This document shows, one piece after another, positions 44,510 through 52,801 of a stretch of 64,000 bases of DNA. The stretch is from Bacteroidales bacterium UBA6397 (lineage in GTDB: Bacteria; Bacteroidota; Bacteroidia; Bacteroidales; UBA932): the NCBI GenBank assembly GCA_002439875.1, contig DJQB01000008.1:1-64000 (forward strand). Direction: 5' to 3'. The translations under genes were made by a program, and so were the position numbers. The notes below the pieces were generated by a model. That model ran no database searches. It saw only the letters and a program-made list of their open reading frames with translations, and was not told the origin of the DNA. Positions within the stretch are counted from its first letter, which is position 1. Every line of letters starts with the position of its first letter.

Positions 44510-45076
44510 TTACCAGATTATTCCCAGCAGGATATTCAATCCAATCAGAATCAGCACCGAACCACCTATAATTTCAGCAGGGCGGCCGAACTTCCGGCCG
44601 ATTCTCTGACCACCGAACATTCCGCCGATGACAGACAACATCGTAACAATGAAGACGGAGACAAGGTTCATCATCATCTTGTCCGTCGGTACAAAGCCCA
44701 TTGACAGGCTGACTCCGACAGCTAAAGCGTCAATGCTGGTAGCCACGGCTCCTATGGTGACATTCTTGAGGCCGTTCAGGTCACGAGCCTCGTTCTCGTT
44801 CCTCACCGCCTCCAGAATCATCGACCCGCCGACATAGAGCAGCAGCAGGAATCCTATGAGACTGGCGACCTTATCAATATGTCCGACGAATATGTCGCCG
44901 AACAACCAGCCCATGGCCATGAGGGCGGTCTGCACGACACCGAAGGCAAAGGCTATCGGCAGGATTTTCCTCCACGAGATGCATCTGAGGGTGACGCTTG
45001 AGCATGTGGAGACAGTGAAACAGTCGGCACAAAGCGATGCGGCCAGAAGCAGGGATTCGAATAGTGATAATAACAT
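44510..45076 (-). CDS. mntP: MntP-type manganese efflux pump
   Basis: A 188-residue inner-membrane protein with six predicted helices in two related halves. The key acidic motifs are SLCADCFTVS in helix 1 and TSIDALAVGVSLSMGF in helix 4, which matches the MntP signature. It exports manganese. It is the last gene of a run with recR, 43 bp upstream. A TTG two codons before the chosen ATG is in frame but unlikely. Confidence 0.85.
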   Translation of the reverse strand: MLLSLFESLLLAASLCADCFTVSTCSSVTLRCISWRKILPIAFAFGVVQTALMAMGWLFGDIFVGHIDKVASLIGFLLLLYVGGSMILEAVRNENEARDLNGLKNVTIGAVATSIDALAVGVSLSMGFVPTDKMMMNLVSVFIVTMLSVIGGMFGGQRIGRKFGRPAEIIGGSVLILIGLNILLGIIW

Positions 45077-45119
45077 TGTCAAGTAATTGTTCTTCGCACA
45101 GCGGATCCTTCAAGAACGA

Positions 45120-45761
45120 TCAAGGCTTGAATGTCTGACGGTTGACGATCGAGCGCCCCAGAGTGAGTTCGTCGGCATATTCAAGGTCATCCCCGAAGCC
45201 CAGCCCCCTGGCAAGGGATGAGACCCTGACGGAATATTCAGAGATCTGCCGGTAGATGTAGAACGAGGTGGTCTCGCCCTCCACGTCGCCGCTCAAGGCC
45301 AGAATGATCTCGACCTCCTCGGGCCTCACGTCCCCTGACGAGACCATATTCCTCACCCTTTCAACCAAATGCGAGACGGTGATGTCGGAGGGACCGACTC
45401 CGGCGATCGGAGAGATTATCCCGCCGAGCACATGGTACACGCCGTGGTACTGGCCTGTGTTCTCAATGCTCATCACGTCGCGGACGCTCTCCACGACACA
45501 GATCGTCCTATGGTCACGTGATTTGTCCGAGCAGATCGTGCAGACATCCTCGTCGGAGATCATCCAGCACTCGCGGCAATACTTCGAATCTTCCCTCATC
45601 CTGACTATGGAGTCAGCGAAATTACGCACGTTCTCGGACGGCTGCCGGAGAAGATGTAAGGCAAGGCGCAAGGCGCTGCGCTTGCCCACTCCCGGGAGGG
45701 AGCCTATGGCCTGCACAGCATCTTCAAGAAGTTTTGACGGGAATTTTTCGGGGGCAGTCAT
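45120..45761 (-). CDS. recR: Recombination mediator RecR
   Basis: A 213-residue gap-repair protein that works with RecF and RecO. It has a helix-hairpin-helix (SLPGVGKRSALRLALHLL), a four-Cys zinc finger (YCRECWMISDEDVCTIC), and a Toprim domain (ICVVESVRDVMSIENTG to LALSGDVEGETTSFYI). The start abuts the murQ stop without a gap, so it is translated from the same message. Confidence 0.96.
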   Translation of the reverse strand: MTAPEKFPSKLLEDAVQAIGSLPGVGKRSALRLALHLLRQPSENVRNFADSIVRMREDSKYCRECWMISDEDVCTICSDKSRDHRTICVVESVRDVMSIENTGQYHGVYHVLGGIISPIAGVGPSDITVSHLVERVRNMVSSGDVRPEEVEIILALSGDVEGETTSFYIYRQISEYSVRVSSLARGLGFGDDLEYADELTLGRSIVNRQTFKP

Positions 45762-46586
45762 CTACTTCGCCTCACCTTTCTGCCAAGCATTAACGGCAGC
45801 ACGGACCTGACCGTACTCCAGCAGAAGCTTGCGGGCCAGATCGTAGTCCTCGATGCCGGTTTCGCCCATGATCATTCTGGTGCCGCGATCAACGAGCTTA
45901 CGGTTCGTCAGCTGCATGTCCACCATTTTGCTGCCCTTGACATGACCGAGACGGATCATCGAGACCGTCGAAATCATATTCAGCACCAGTTTCTGGGCTG
46001 TTCCAGCCTTCATTCTGGTGCTTCCGGTCACAAACTCAGGCCCTACCACAACCACAATCGGGATCTCGGCGGCGGCGGCGACCGGAGAGTTCTCGTTGCA
46101 GGTGATACAGCCGGTCATAAGGCCGTTCTCGCGCGCGGTCTTCAATGCTCCGATCACATAAGGAGTTGTGCCAGAGGCCGCGATTCCGATCACGACATCA
46201 TTCTTTGTCGGGGAATATGCCTGCAGGTCTCTCCAGCCTCCTTCCACATCGTCTTCGGCACCTTCAACGGCGTCACGGATCGCGGTGTCGCCGCCAGCCA
46301 TGAAGCCGATGAACACATCGTGTACTCCGTAGGTCGGAGGAATCTCGGACGCGTCAACAATGCCAAGACGGCCACTGGTTCCGGCGCCAAGGTAGAAAAC
46401 CCGGCCTCCGAGAGGGACTCTCTCCACGATTCCGTCCACCAGTTTCCGGATCTGCGGGATGGCTCCGGCTACCGCAACCGGAACTGTTCTGTCCTCTGTG
46501 TTGATCGCATTCAGCAACTCCTCCGTGGTCATTTTCTCAAGGTGGTCATACCTTGACGACTGTTCTGTTGTTCTTGAATCTTCCAT
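45762..46586 (-). CDS. murQ: N-acetylmuramic acid 6-phosphate etherase
   Basis: A 274-residue SIS-domain enzyme that splits the lactyl ether of MurNAc-6-phosphate during wall recycling. The N-terminal MTTEELLNAINTEDRTVP, the phosphosugar loop YLGAGTSGRLGIVDASEIPPTYG and the later AASGTTPYVIGAL and GPEFVTGSTRMKAGTAQKL blocks are all typical. It follows the sugar kinase gene by 39 bp. Kinase and etherase together make a recycling cassette. Confidence 0.96.
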   Translation of the reverse strand: MEDSRTTEQSSRYDHLEKMTTEELLNAINTEDRTVPVAVAGAIPQIRKLVDGIVERVPLGGRVFYLGAGTSGRLGIVDASEIPPTYGVHDVFIGFMAGGDTAIRDAVEGAEDDVEGGWRDLQAYSPTKNDVVIGIAASGTTPYVIGALKTARENGLMTGCITCNENSPVAAAAEIPIVVVVGPEFVTGSTRMKAGTAQKLVLNMISTVSMIRLGHVKGSKMVDMQLTNRKLVDRGTRMIMGETGIEDYDLARKLLLEYGQVRAAVNAWQKGEAK

Positions 46587-46625
46587 AACATCTTATGCCG
46601 GAACATCTCCGGCGAAGCCATTATA

Positions 46626-47498
46626 TTATTTTTTTCCTAAATGGTATTCGACGAGACCTTCAATCGGTGCGGGAATGATTGTGGAGAAGCGGATTCCATA
46701 AGGCTTCGCCACTTTTTCAAGAATATTTCTGTTGGCGTAGCCGAAACCTCCCACGACTCCGACAGGATACTTGTCCACATCATACTGCTTGAGGGACCTC
46801 TCGATGAAATCCCTGAAATTCTGGTCCACAAGGTCGCGGACATATTCACATGACACGTACCTTTCCAGAATCCACGGGGCGAAAGACCCTAGATATTTTG
46901 AAGGAGCCTCGCCTCGGTAAACATTTTGGACCACCGTCATGTAGTCCACCTTAAAGTCCTTGGCGAACTCACCCGAGACCGGTTCCGGGACAAGACCTTT
47001 GAGAAAGTCGGCCATGAACAGTTTCCCAAGCCTTGCGCCTCCACCCTCGTCACCGAGGATGAATCCGGCCGAACGGACGTTCTTGACAACCTTCTCACCG
47101 TCAAACAGACAGCTGTTCGACCCTGTACCCATGATCGCCGCGATGCCGGGCCTGTGCCCACAGACAGCCCTCGCCGCGTCAAGAAGATCGGAGGCATATT
47201 CCATTTCGGCCATAGGGAAGAACGTCTTCAGTACCTTGTCCAGTCCTTTTACCTGCGCGGGGACTTTCTCCCCCTCCGGAACAATCAGTCCGGCCGCATA
47301 GAAATGTAATTCACGGACCTCCCCGGAGAGACCTTTCTCCCTGAAAGCGGCCACAGCCTCCTTGACGATCTTCCCGATAACATCCTCAGGCATGGTCACC
47401 AGGTTCATACCCGCGGTCCTAACATTAATAGGTTCCTTGTCCAGGGCGGCGGCACACCAATCAGTCTTAGTAGCCCCGCTTTCCACAATGATAATCAT
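46626..47498 (-). CDS. N-acetylglucosamine/amino-sugar kinase (BadF/BadG fold)
   Basis: A 290-residue ASKHA-fold kinase. The N-terminal phosphate loop is MIIIVESGATKTDWCA. Other matching parts are GIAAIMGTGSNSCLFDG and GFILGDEGGGARLGK, which are typical of Bacteroidota GlcNAc kinases. Since murQ follows directly, MurNAc or GlcNAc freed from peptidoglycan is the likely substrate. The promoter has an exact -7 box, and the run kinase-murQ-recR-mntP is probably one operon. Confidence 0.85.
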   Translation of the reverse strand: MIIIVESGATKTDWCAAALDKEPINVRTAGMNLVTMPEDVIGKIVKEAVAAFREKGLSGEVRELHFYAAGLIVPEGEKVPAQVKGLDKVLKTFFPMAEMEYASDLLDAARAVCGHRPGIAAIMGTGSNSCLFDGEKVVKNVRSAGFILGDEGGGARLGKLFMADFLKGLVPEPVSGEFAKDFKVDYMTVVQNVYRGEAPSKYLGSFAPWILERYVSCEYVRDLVDQNFRDFIERSLKQYDVDKYPVGVVGGFGYANRNILEKVAKPYGIRFSTIIPAPIEGLVEYHLGKK

Positions 47499-47551
47499 AA
47501 TCGAATATTTTTATGCCCGGCGATGCCCCACCGCCGTTGTTGAAAATCGTG

Positions 47552-47559
47552 CAAAGATA
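47552..47559 (-). promoter_or_regulatory. Promoter -7 element for the sugar kinase-murQ-recR operon
   Basis: TATCTTTG on the minus strand, 53 bp before the start. The -33 box at the right distance is only T-rich. Confidence 0.5.
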
Positions 47560-47612
47560 CTCCTTTCCTACAAAATACTAAATATTTATTCACCACACGC
47601 CACATCCGACAT

Positions 47613-48725
47613 TTATCTCAACGCTTTCTTCATGACAGGAAGGATCTTCTCGGCGTAGCGCATCATTCCGAGGTCGGTGAAATGTACACCATCGACAGTG
47701 GCCTCGCCGTCTTTGCCGATCAAGCCGTCAGTGGAGACATAGTACAGCCTCTTTTCTCCAGCCTTCCTGAGCTTCCTGTAAAGTGCGAGTTGGGCGGCGT
47801 TCTTGGAGGTAACCTCCTCCAGCATTTTCTGATCGAAACGAGTGTGAGGGAACGTAGGGTCCTCGACAAGAATCACAGGGACATCAGGGAAAGCGTCCCT
47901 TATGATTCTGAAGAACTTCTCTCCCTTTTCGTTTATCCTTTCCGCAGAGGAGTTAGGGACATAGTCAAGCACGATGAGGCCAGGATTCTGGACACGTGTG
48001 ATATATTCGGCGATCTCATAGTCCAGTAACGCGTTGCCGCTGAACCCAAGGTTGATGACCTCTCGGTCGAGTCTCCTGCCGAGTATCGCCGTGAAAGCCA
48101 TGCCGGGACGTGAGGCGCAGCCGCCTTGAAGAATGCTGCTGCCATACATGACAACAGGACGCTCGGTCTTCGGGCTTTCCACAGCCGGAGCTTCGATGAC
48201 AGCGCCCTCGTCAACACCTATCTCAAGCGAGTCGATCCCGTTGTACAAGGAAAGGTATAGCATATATTCTCTCATCTCCGGCTTCATGTTGGCCACCAGA
48301 GTCTTGCCTTTGACATCCTTGTCGCGCCCGCCCCATTCGAATCCGCTGCCGGCGAAGCGCCATCCGTCCTTCTCGGTAAGAATATAAAGGTCCAGGCCAT
48401 TATCTCCGGCATCGGTCATATGCGGCATATAGTGACGCGGTGATGTGGACTTCCACCTTGCGCGGATTTTCGTGGAGTTGGAGCGAAAACGAATGAAAAG
48501 CCCGGCCGAGTTGCGGCCAAGTTCCCACAATGGCTCCCTCACCACCCCATCAAATTCCTTCGGAAGACGCTCGTAACGAGCCGATGTCTGTTCAATGCAC
48601 TTTCCGTAAACAGGAAAGGCGGACGCGTCACTGTAGATGACATTCTTGTCCTGAGCGGAGGACACAAGTCCGGCAAGCGCGGCAGCCACGCCAAAGAGAA
48701 ATCTCAAATGCTTATTCATATTCAT
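47613..48725 (-). CDS. Exported SGNH/GDSL-type esterase
   Basis: A 370-residue protein with a signal peptide (MNMNKHLRFLFGVAAALAGLVSSAQ). Residues about 30-190 form a beta-sandwich N-terminal domain. The SGNH hydrolase follows, with the nucleophile block VVMYGSSILQGGCASRPGMAF, block NLGFSGNALLD, and the C-terminal DGVHFTDLGMM with the catalytic Asp and His. This architecture resembles Bacteroidota carbohydrate esterases that remove acyl groups. The substrate cannot be read. Confidence 0.87.
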   Translation of the reverse strand: MNMNKHLRFLFGVAAALAGLVSSAQDKNVIYSDASAFPVYGKCIEQTSARYERLPKEFDGVVREPLWELGRNSAGLFIRFRSNSTKIRARWKSTSPRHYMPHMTDAGDNGLDLYILTEKDGWRFAGSGFEWGGRDKDVKGKTLVANMKPEMREYMLYLSLYNGIDSLEIGVDEGAVIEAPAVESPKTERPVVMYGSSILQGGCASRPGMAFTAILGRRLDREVINLGFSGNALLDYEIAEYITRVQNPGLIVLDYVPNSSAERINEKGEKFFRIIRDAFPDVPVILVEDPTFPHTRFDQKMLEEVTSKNAAQLALYRKLRKAGEKRLYYVSTDGLIGKDGEATVDGVHFTDLGMMRYAEKILPVMKKALR

Positions 48726-48732
48726 AAAACAA

Positions 48733-49326
48733 TTAGTCGATGTACTTTCCTTCTCTCATCCAATGGAGCAGTCCATAGACGGCGGCGGCCACATATGCGG
48801 AATAAAGAACAGCCAGCCAGCACTGCCTGCCCATGAGGCACATGATCACCAGGATGATGTCAGCCACTATCCAGATCAGCCAATGATACGGAATCGAACG
48901 TCCCAACCAGTAGGTGGCGACAACGGACATCATCGCGGAAGCGGCGTCCAGCCATGTGCTTGAACCGTCCAAGACCCGAAGCAGCCAGACAAGAAAAGGC
49001 GTGCCGGCAAGGAATATCACAGCGCTCCACAGAGCCGTCCTCCTGTCCATCCTGCCGAGATGTACAGTGGTACCCTGTCCACCAGTGTCACTCTCAAGAA
49101 GTCTGCTGTCCTTTCGCCAACGGTAAAGTCCCCAGATGGACATCACCACATAATAAAGGTTCAAAGCCAGGTTGCACCATGCATGCTGTACGGCGAATGA
49201 ATATGCGCACGCAAGCCCTGTGGCTATCCCGAAATACCACATTCCGTTCTTCTGAAGAACCTCCATGACAATGTAAGGAACACCTGTCACAAGGGCGAAA
49301 ATCTCAATTATGCCAATCAGATCCAT
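48733..49326 (-). CDS. pnuC: Nicotinamide riboside/mononucleoside transporter PnuC
   Basis: A 197-residue inner-membrane protein with about seven helices and the aromatic motifs of the PnuC family (NGMWYFGIATGLACAYSF, NLALNLYYVVMSIWGLYRW and SIPYHWLIWIVADI). It imports an NAD or thiamine precursor. It lies 7 bp ahead of the esterase gene on the same strand. A thiamine-related PnuT is the alternative, but no thiamine element or kinase is adjacent. Confidence 0.9.
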   Translation of the reverse strand: MDLIGIIEIFALVTGVPYIVMEVLQKNGMWYFGIATGLACAYSFAVQHAWCNLALNLYYVVMSIWGLYRWRKDSRLLESDTGGQGTTVHLGRMDRRTALWSAVIFLAGTPFLVWLLRVLDGSSTWLDAASAMMSVVATYWLGRSIPYHWLIWIVADIILVIMCLMGRQCWLAVLYSAYVAAAVYGLLHWMREGKYID

Positions 49327-49332
49327 ATTTTA

Positions 49333-49340
49333 CAAAATTA
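49333..49340 (-). promoter_or_regulatory. pnuC: Possible -7 element for pnuC
   Basis: TAATTTTG on the minus strand ends 7 bp from the pnuC ATG. If it is used, the message would be leaderless or nearly so. No -33 box is seen, so the call is weak. Confidence 0.35.
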
Positions 49341-49364
49341 GGTATTTTTTCAGTCAGTTTTTCA

Positions 49365-49395
49365 TTGAATATCCTACGTTTTTTCCTTATTTTTG
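49365..49395 (+). promoter_or_regulatory. Promoter of the lipoprotein-DUF5723 pair
   Basis: TTG at 49365-49367, a 20-bp spacer and TATTTTTG at 49388-49395, an exact match to the phylum consensus. It places the transcript start near 49402 and supports the ATG at 49434 over one at 49365. Confidence 0.75.
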
Positions 49396-49433
49396 CAATA
49401 ATTGAATATCAATTTTTAAAACCTACAATATTT

Positions 49434-51251
49434 ATGTCTTTCAAAACCGAGACCTCACTATTCATGGTCCTGGCGCTTATGCTCCCTGCCGCCTTCAACT
49501 CATGCGTCAACGAAGACTACGACCTGACCAAGGACATTGACAAAACAATTCGCATAGACGGTGACATCAGCGCCCCGATCGGCAATTCGGAGACGATTCT
49601 CGTCAAGGATCTTCTGGATCTTGACAGCGAAGATTCCGGAACCTTATCCCTAGACCTTGAAGACAACTACGTCCTGACTTTCATGGGGAACCGCACCGAA
49701 ACCAATTTCACTGTGCCGTCTTTTTCCATCACCGGAGACCTTGTTACCGAAGGCGGCTTCAAAGGAATCATCAACCGTGACGACATCTTGATCGAGCTTC
49801 TTACTCCGGGAATCGTGTTCCCGGACAATCCGCCGGTCCCTCAAGGTGTTACCATCACCAGATCTTTCGAGCCGTCTGACACTCCGCTGGAGATCAATCA
49901 AGAGATTCCTGAGGAAATCACCGACATCAAGGACGTGAACGGAAACGCCACGGCAAGAATCACGTTCAGCACCAACACGGGAAAGGCCACAGCCAGCGGT
50001 CTCGACATCAGATTTCCTTCTTACCTTAAGATTTCCGATGTCAAGGCGGACAAGATTGCCTGCTCCTTTGACAAAGAGGAAAACCTCTTGAGATTCGGGC
50101 AGGTCGAGATAGGCAAGACCTCACGCGAAGTTTTAGTCGAGATCTCCGGCCTGGACTTCACCAAAATCCCGTCCGGGCAAGGTTTTCTTGCCAAGGAACA
50201 CAGGATTCTCCTTCACGACAACATCATCCTCTCCGATTTTGATGTCAAGATTCTCTCCGATGATCTCGGGACCTCATTCAACGACATCCCTGAGGAAGTG
50301 CGCGTCGATGTTGACATCAATATAGCGTCAATTGACATCAAGGACATAACCGTCAAGGTTGATCCGAAGGTTGACATCACCCCACAGGCGGTCAGTGTCG
50401 GCAAACTTCCGGATTTCGTCAACGGCGAAGGTGTCGTTCTTGATCTGTACAACCCTCAGATCATGCTGTTTCTCGGCAACGAAAGCCCTTTGAAAATGAA
50501 TCTTAACGCTGATCTGGAGTCTTACCACGGCACATTCAAGAAAAGCGTGCACATCGGCGACAAGGGTGGAGCCACCGACAAAGTCACGGTGGAAGCCAGT
50601 ACGACATCCAAGGTCTACCTGTCCCGGACCGGAGAGGCCGCTCCTTCCGGCTACCAGAATGTCGTTGTTCCGAATCTGTCCGACATTGTGAAAAATGTGC
50701 CGGAGAAGTTAGCCATCGCCGACATTGATGTCAAGGCTGCCGATGAGTTCATCACCGTGCAGGTGGGCAAATCCTACAAATTCTATTGCAGCTACAGCGT
50801 GATCGCTCCGCTCGCTTTCGGAAGCGACCTGAGCATCGACTACAGCTATGACTTCACGGGATGGAACGAGACGTTCAATCCGAAAGACGAGGAGATCGAT
50901 TTTGAGATCAGAAGCGCCGACGTGTCATTCGATTTTGTTAGCACTATACCTCTTGGCATCGAATTGACGGCCTCAGCCATTGACAAGGAAGGCGATGTCA
51001 TTCCTGGAATCTCCGTCACTATGGACGGCAAGGTTTCATCGGGTTCCATCGAGAAGCCTTCCGAAAGTACGATGTCGATGAACCTGAAAGCCTCGTCCGA
51101 GGACATGCGCAGACTTGACGGCATAAAAATGAACCTGAGAATCACCGGAGCGGACAATGATCATAGTGGAGTATGTCTCAACGTGCGGCAAGGCATACGG
51201 ATGGAAAACATAAAGATAAGACTGCAGGGCGCGGTCTCCACAGAACTCTAA
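49434..51251 (+). CDS. Lipoprotein of unknown function, 605 aa, partner of a DUF5723 protein
   Basis: The N-terminus has a hydrophobic stretch and a Cys near residue 23 (PAAFNSC), so it is probably a lipoprotein. The rest is Asp-, Lys- and Ser-rich, with many alternating hydrophobic residues that suggest repeated beta-sandwich units (for example VTVEASTTSKVYLSR and LAIDYS-like strands). It has no catalytic motif. It lies 18 bp ahead of the DUF5723 gene under one promoter. The pair may build a cell-surface or outer-membrane assembly. The start is set by the promoter. Confidence 0.7.
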   Translation: MSFKTETSLFMVLALMLPAAFNSCVNEDYDLTKDIDKTIRIDGDISAPIGNSETILVKDLLDLDSEDSGTLSLDLEDNYVLTFMGNRTETNFTVPSFSITGDLVTEGGFKGIINRDDILIELLTPGIVFPDNPPVPQGVTITRSFEPSDTPLEINQEIPEEITDIKDVNGNATARITFSTNTGKATASGLDIRFPSYLKISDVKADKIACSFDKEENLLRFGQVEIGKTSREVLVEISGLDFTKIPSGQGFLAKEHRILLHDNIILSDFDVKILSDDLGTSFNDIPEEVRVDVDINIASIDIKDITVKVDPKVDITPQAVSVGKLPDFVNGEGVVLDLYNPQIMLFLGNESPLKMNLNADLESYHGTFKKSVHIGDKGGATDKVTVEASTTSKVYLSRTGEAAPSGYQNVVVPNLSDIVKNVPEKLAIADIDVKAADEFITVQVGKSYKFYCSYSVIAPLAFGSDLSIDYSYDFTGWNETFNPKDEEIDFEIRSADVSFDFVSTIPLGIELTASAIDKEGDVIPGISVTMDGKVSSGSIEKPSESTMSMNLKASSEDMRRLDGIKMNLRITGADNDHSGVCLNVRQGIRMENIKIRLQGAVSTEL

Positions 51252-51269
51252 TCAAAACAGGACAGACAA

Positions 51270-52679
51270 ATGAAAAAGATCATCATATTTTTGGCAGCCA
51301 CGGTCTTAATGGCCGGCAGCGCGTTCGCCCAGCAATCATTCAGGTCGGCGTACTTTCTCGACGGCTACAACTACAGGCATGAGTTAAACCCGGCATTCGC
51401 CTCCAGGACAAGTTACTTCTCTGTCCCGGTCATCAGCTCCTTCAATCTGGAGACGCAGAGCAATCTGGGTGTCAGCACATTCCTCTACCCTGTCAACGGC
51501 CAGTTGACCACCTTTATGAATCCGGCCGTCAGTGCAGATGAATTCCTCGGGAGACTGGATTCAGAGAACCGTCTCAACATCAACAACAGGATTTCCCTGT
51601 TCTCGCTCGGAATCAGAGGCAAGAGATCGTTCTTCTCGGTTGATGTCAACATGAAGACCGCAGCGGACATCAATCTTCCTTACGGTCTGTTTGACTTCAT
51701 GAAGAACATGGGGAAATTCCAGCGCTATGAAATCACCGACCTTTCGGCAAAAATCAACAGCAGACTGGAGTATGCCCTTGGTTACGGCCGGCAGATTTCC
51801 GACCGCCTGAGTGTGGGAGCAAGGGTCAAACTCCTCGTCGGAATGGCGAACATAGAAGCCAACATCGACAGGATGGACATCCAGATGGACGAAGACAAGT
51901 GGTCCATCCAATCCCAGGGAACACTGAAGTCATCCTCTTTCATAGACATCCCGACCAAGGGGGAAAGCGGGGCGGAGATCACCGATCCGTCTGACAAGAA
52001 TCTGCTGGACTTCGACAGCATGGATGCGGCGGAAGGCTCTCTCATCAGCGGGTTCGGAGCGGCGATCGACCTCGGAGCCGAGATGGAGGTCATCGACGGT
52101 CTGAAAGTCTCACTGGCCGTCAACGACCTGGGCTATATGTCCTGGAAGAACACGATCTCTGCGCAGACCAGCGGCGAAGGTTGGTCTTTCGATGGATTCG
52201 ACGAGGTTTCGTTTGACGGGGGAAAAGACAATTCGCTCAAGAAACAGTTTGATGATCTTACGGATGACATAGCAGACATGTTCGATTTCAGAAGGACCGG
52301 GAAAGACGGAACTAACGGAGGAATGATTTCCGCGACTGTCAATGCCGGAGTCGAGTACTCCTTACCGTTCTACAGGAATCTGACAGCGGGTCTCCTCAGC
52401 TCTACCTACATCAACGGCTCCTACACATGGACAGAGACGCGTCTGTTCGCCAATCTCAAGCCTGTCAAGTGGTTCAGCTGCGCCGTGAACTGCGCCATGT
52501 CAAAGTTCGGGTCAACCGTCGGTGCCGTGGTCGGATTCCACACGAGCGGATTCAGCGTGTTCGTCGGCTCCGACCATCTTAACTTCAATCTGGCCAAGGC
52601 AAGCGGCCCGCTGCTCTACCCTTACGAGAAGCTGAACGCCGACATCAACTTCGGCATCTCGTTCAATCTTGGAAAGTAA
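51270..52679 (+). CDS. DUF5723-family outer-membrane protein
   Basis: A 469-residue protein with a signal peptide (MKKIIIFLAATVLMAGSAFAQ). The body alternates aromatic strands and Gly/Asn/Asp turns and ends KLNADINFGISFNLGK, so it is a beta-barrel with a C-terminal aromatic-type strand. The family is restricted to Bacteroidota and related to PorV/PorQ-like barrels; its role is not known. It is coupled to the upstream lipoprotein gene, which suggests that the two act together at the outer membrane. Confidence 0.8.
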   Translation: MKKIIIFLAATVLMAGSAFAQQSFRSAYFLDGYNYRHELNPAFASRTSYFSVPVISSFNLETQSNLGVSTFLYPVNGQLTTFMNPAVSADEFLGRLDSENRLNINNRISLFSLGIRGKRSFFSVDVNMKTAADINLPYGLFDFMKNMGKFQRYEITDLSAKINSRLEYALGYGRQISDRLSVGARVKLLVGMANIEANIDRMDIQMDEDKWSIQSQGTLKSSSFIDIPTKGESGAEITDPSDKNLLDFDSMDAAEGSLISGFGAAIDLGAEMEVIDGLKVSLAVNDLGYMSWKNTISAQTSGEGWSFDGFDEVSFDGGKDNSLKKQFDDLTDDIADMFDFRRTGKDGTNGGMISATVNAGVEYSLPFYRNLTAGLLSSTYINGSYTWTETRLFANLKPVKWFSCAVNCAMSKFGSTVGAVVGFHTSGFSVFVGSDHLNFNLAKASGPLLYPYEKLNADINFGISFNLGK

Positions 52680-52778
52680 CGGGGCCGTCTCAACATACCG
52701 GTCAGGGGGCTTTTCTGGTGTCAAGCCGGAAGACGAAAAATAAACCGGGGAAGCGGGGTCTCATTGCTGGAATATGTC

Positions 52779-52786
52779 TACCTTTG
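52779..52786 (+). promoter_or_regulatory. Possible -7 element for the TonB-dependent receptor
   Basis: TACCTTTG is an exact -7 match, 15 bp before the chosen ATG at 52802. It leaves room for only a very short leader. No TTG is found at the right spacing. Confidence 0.45.
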
Positions 52787-52801
52787 CGGTGGAGATTGAA
52801 T

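Noticed and set aside
52680..52801. Cobalamin riboswitch before the BtuB-like receptor (segment resembling AAGCCGGAAGAC)
   Set aside because: Only one box-like match is present. The conserved GGTGnAA core would have to lie in the coding end of the preceding gene, and an exact -7 box lies downstream of the match, so it would not be transcribed.
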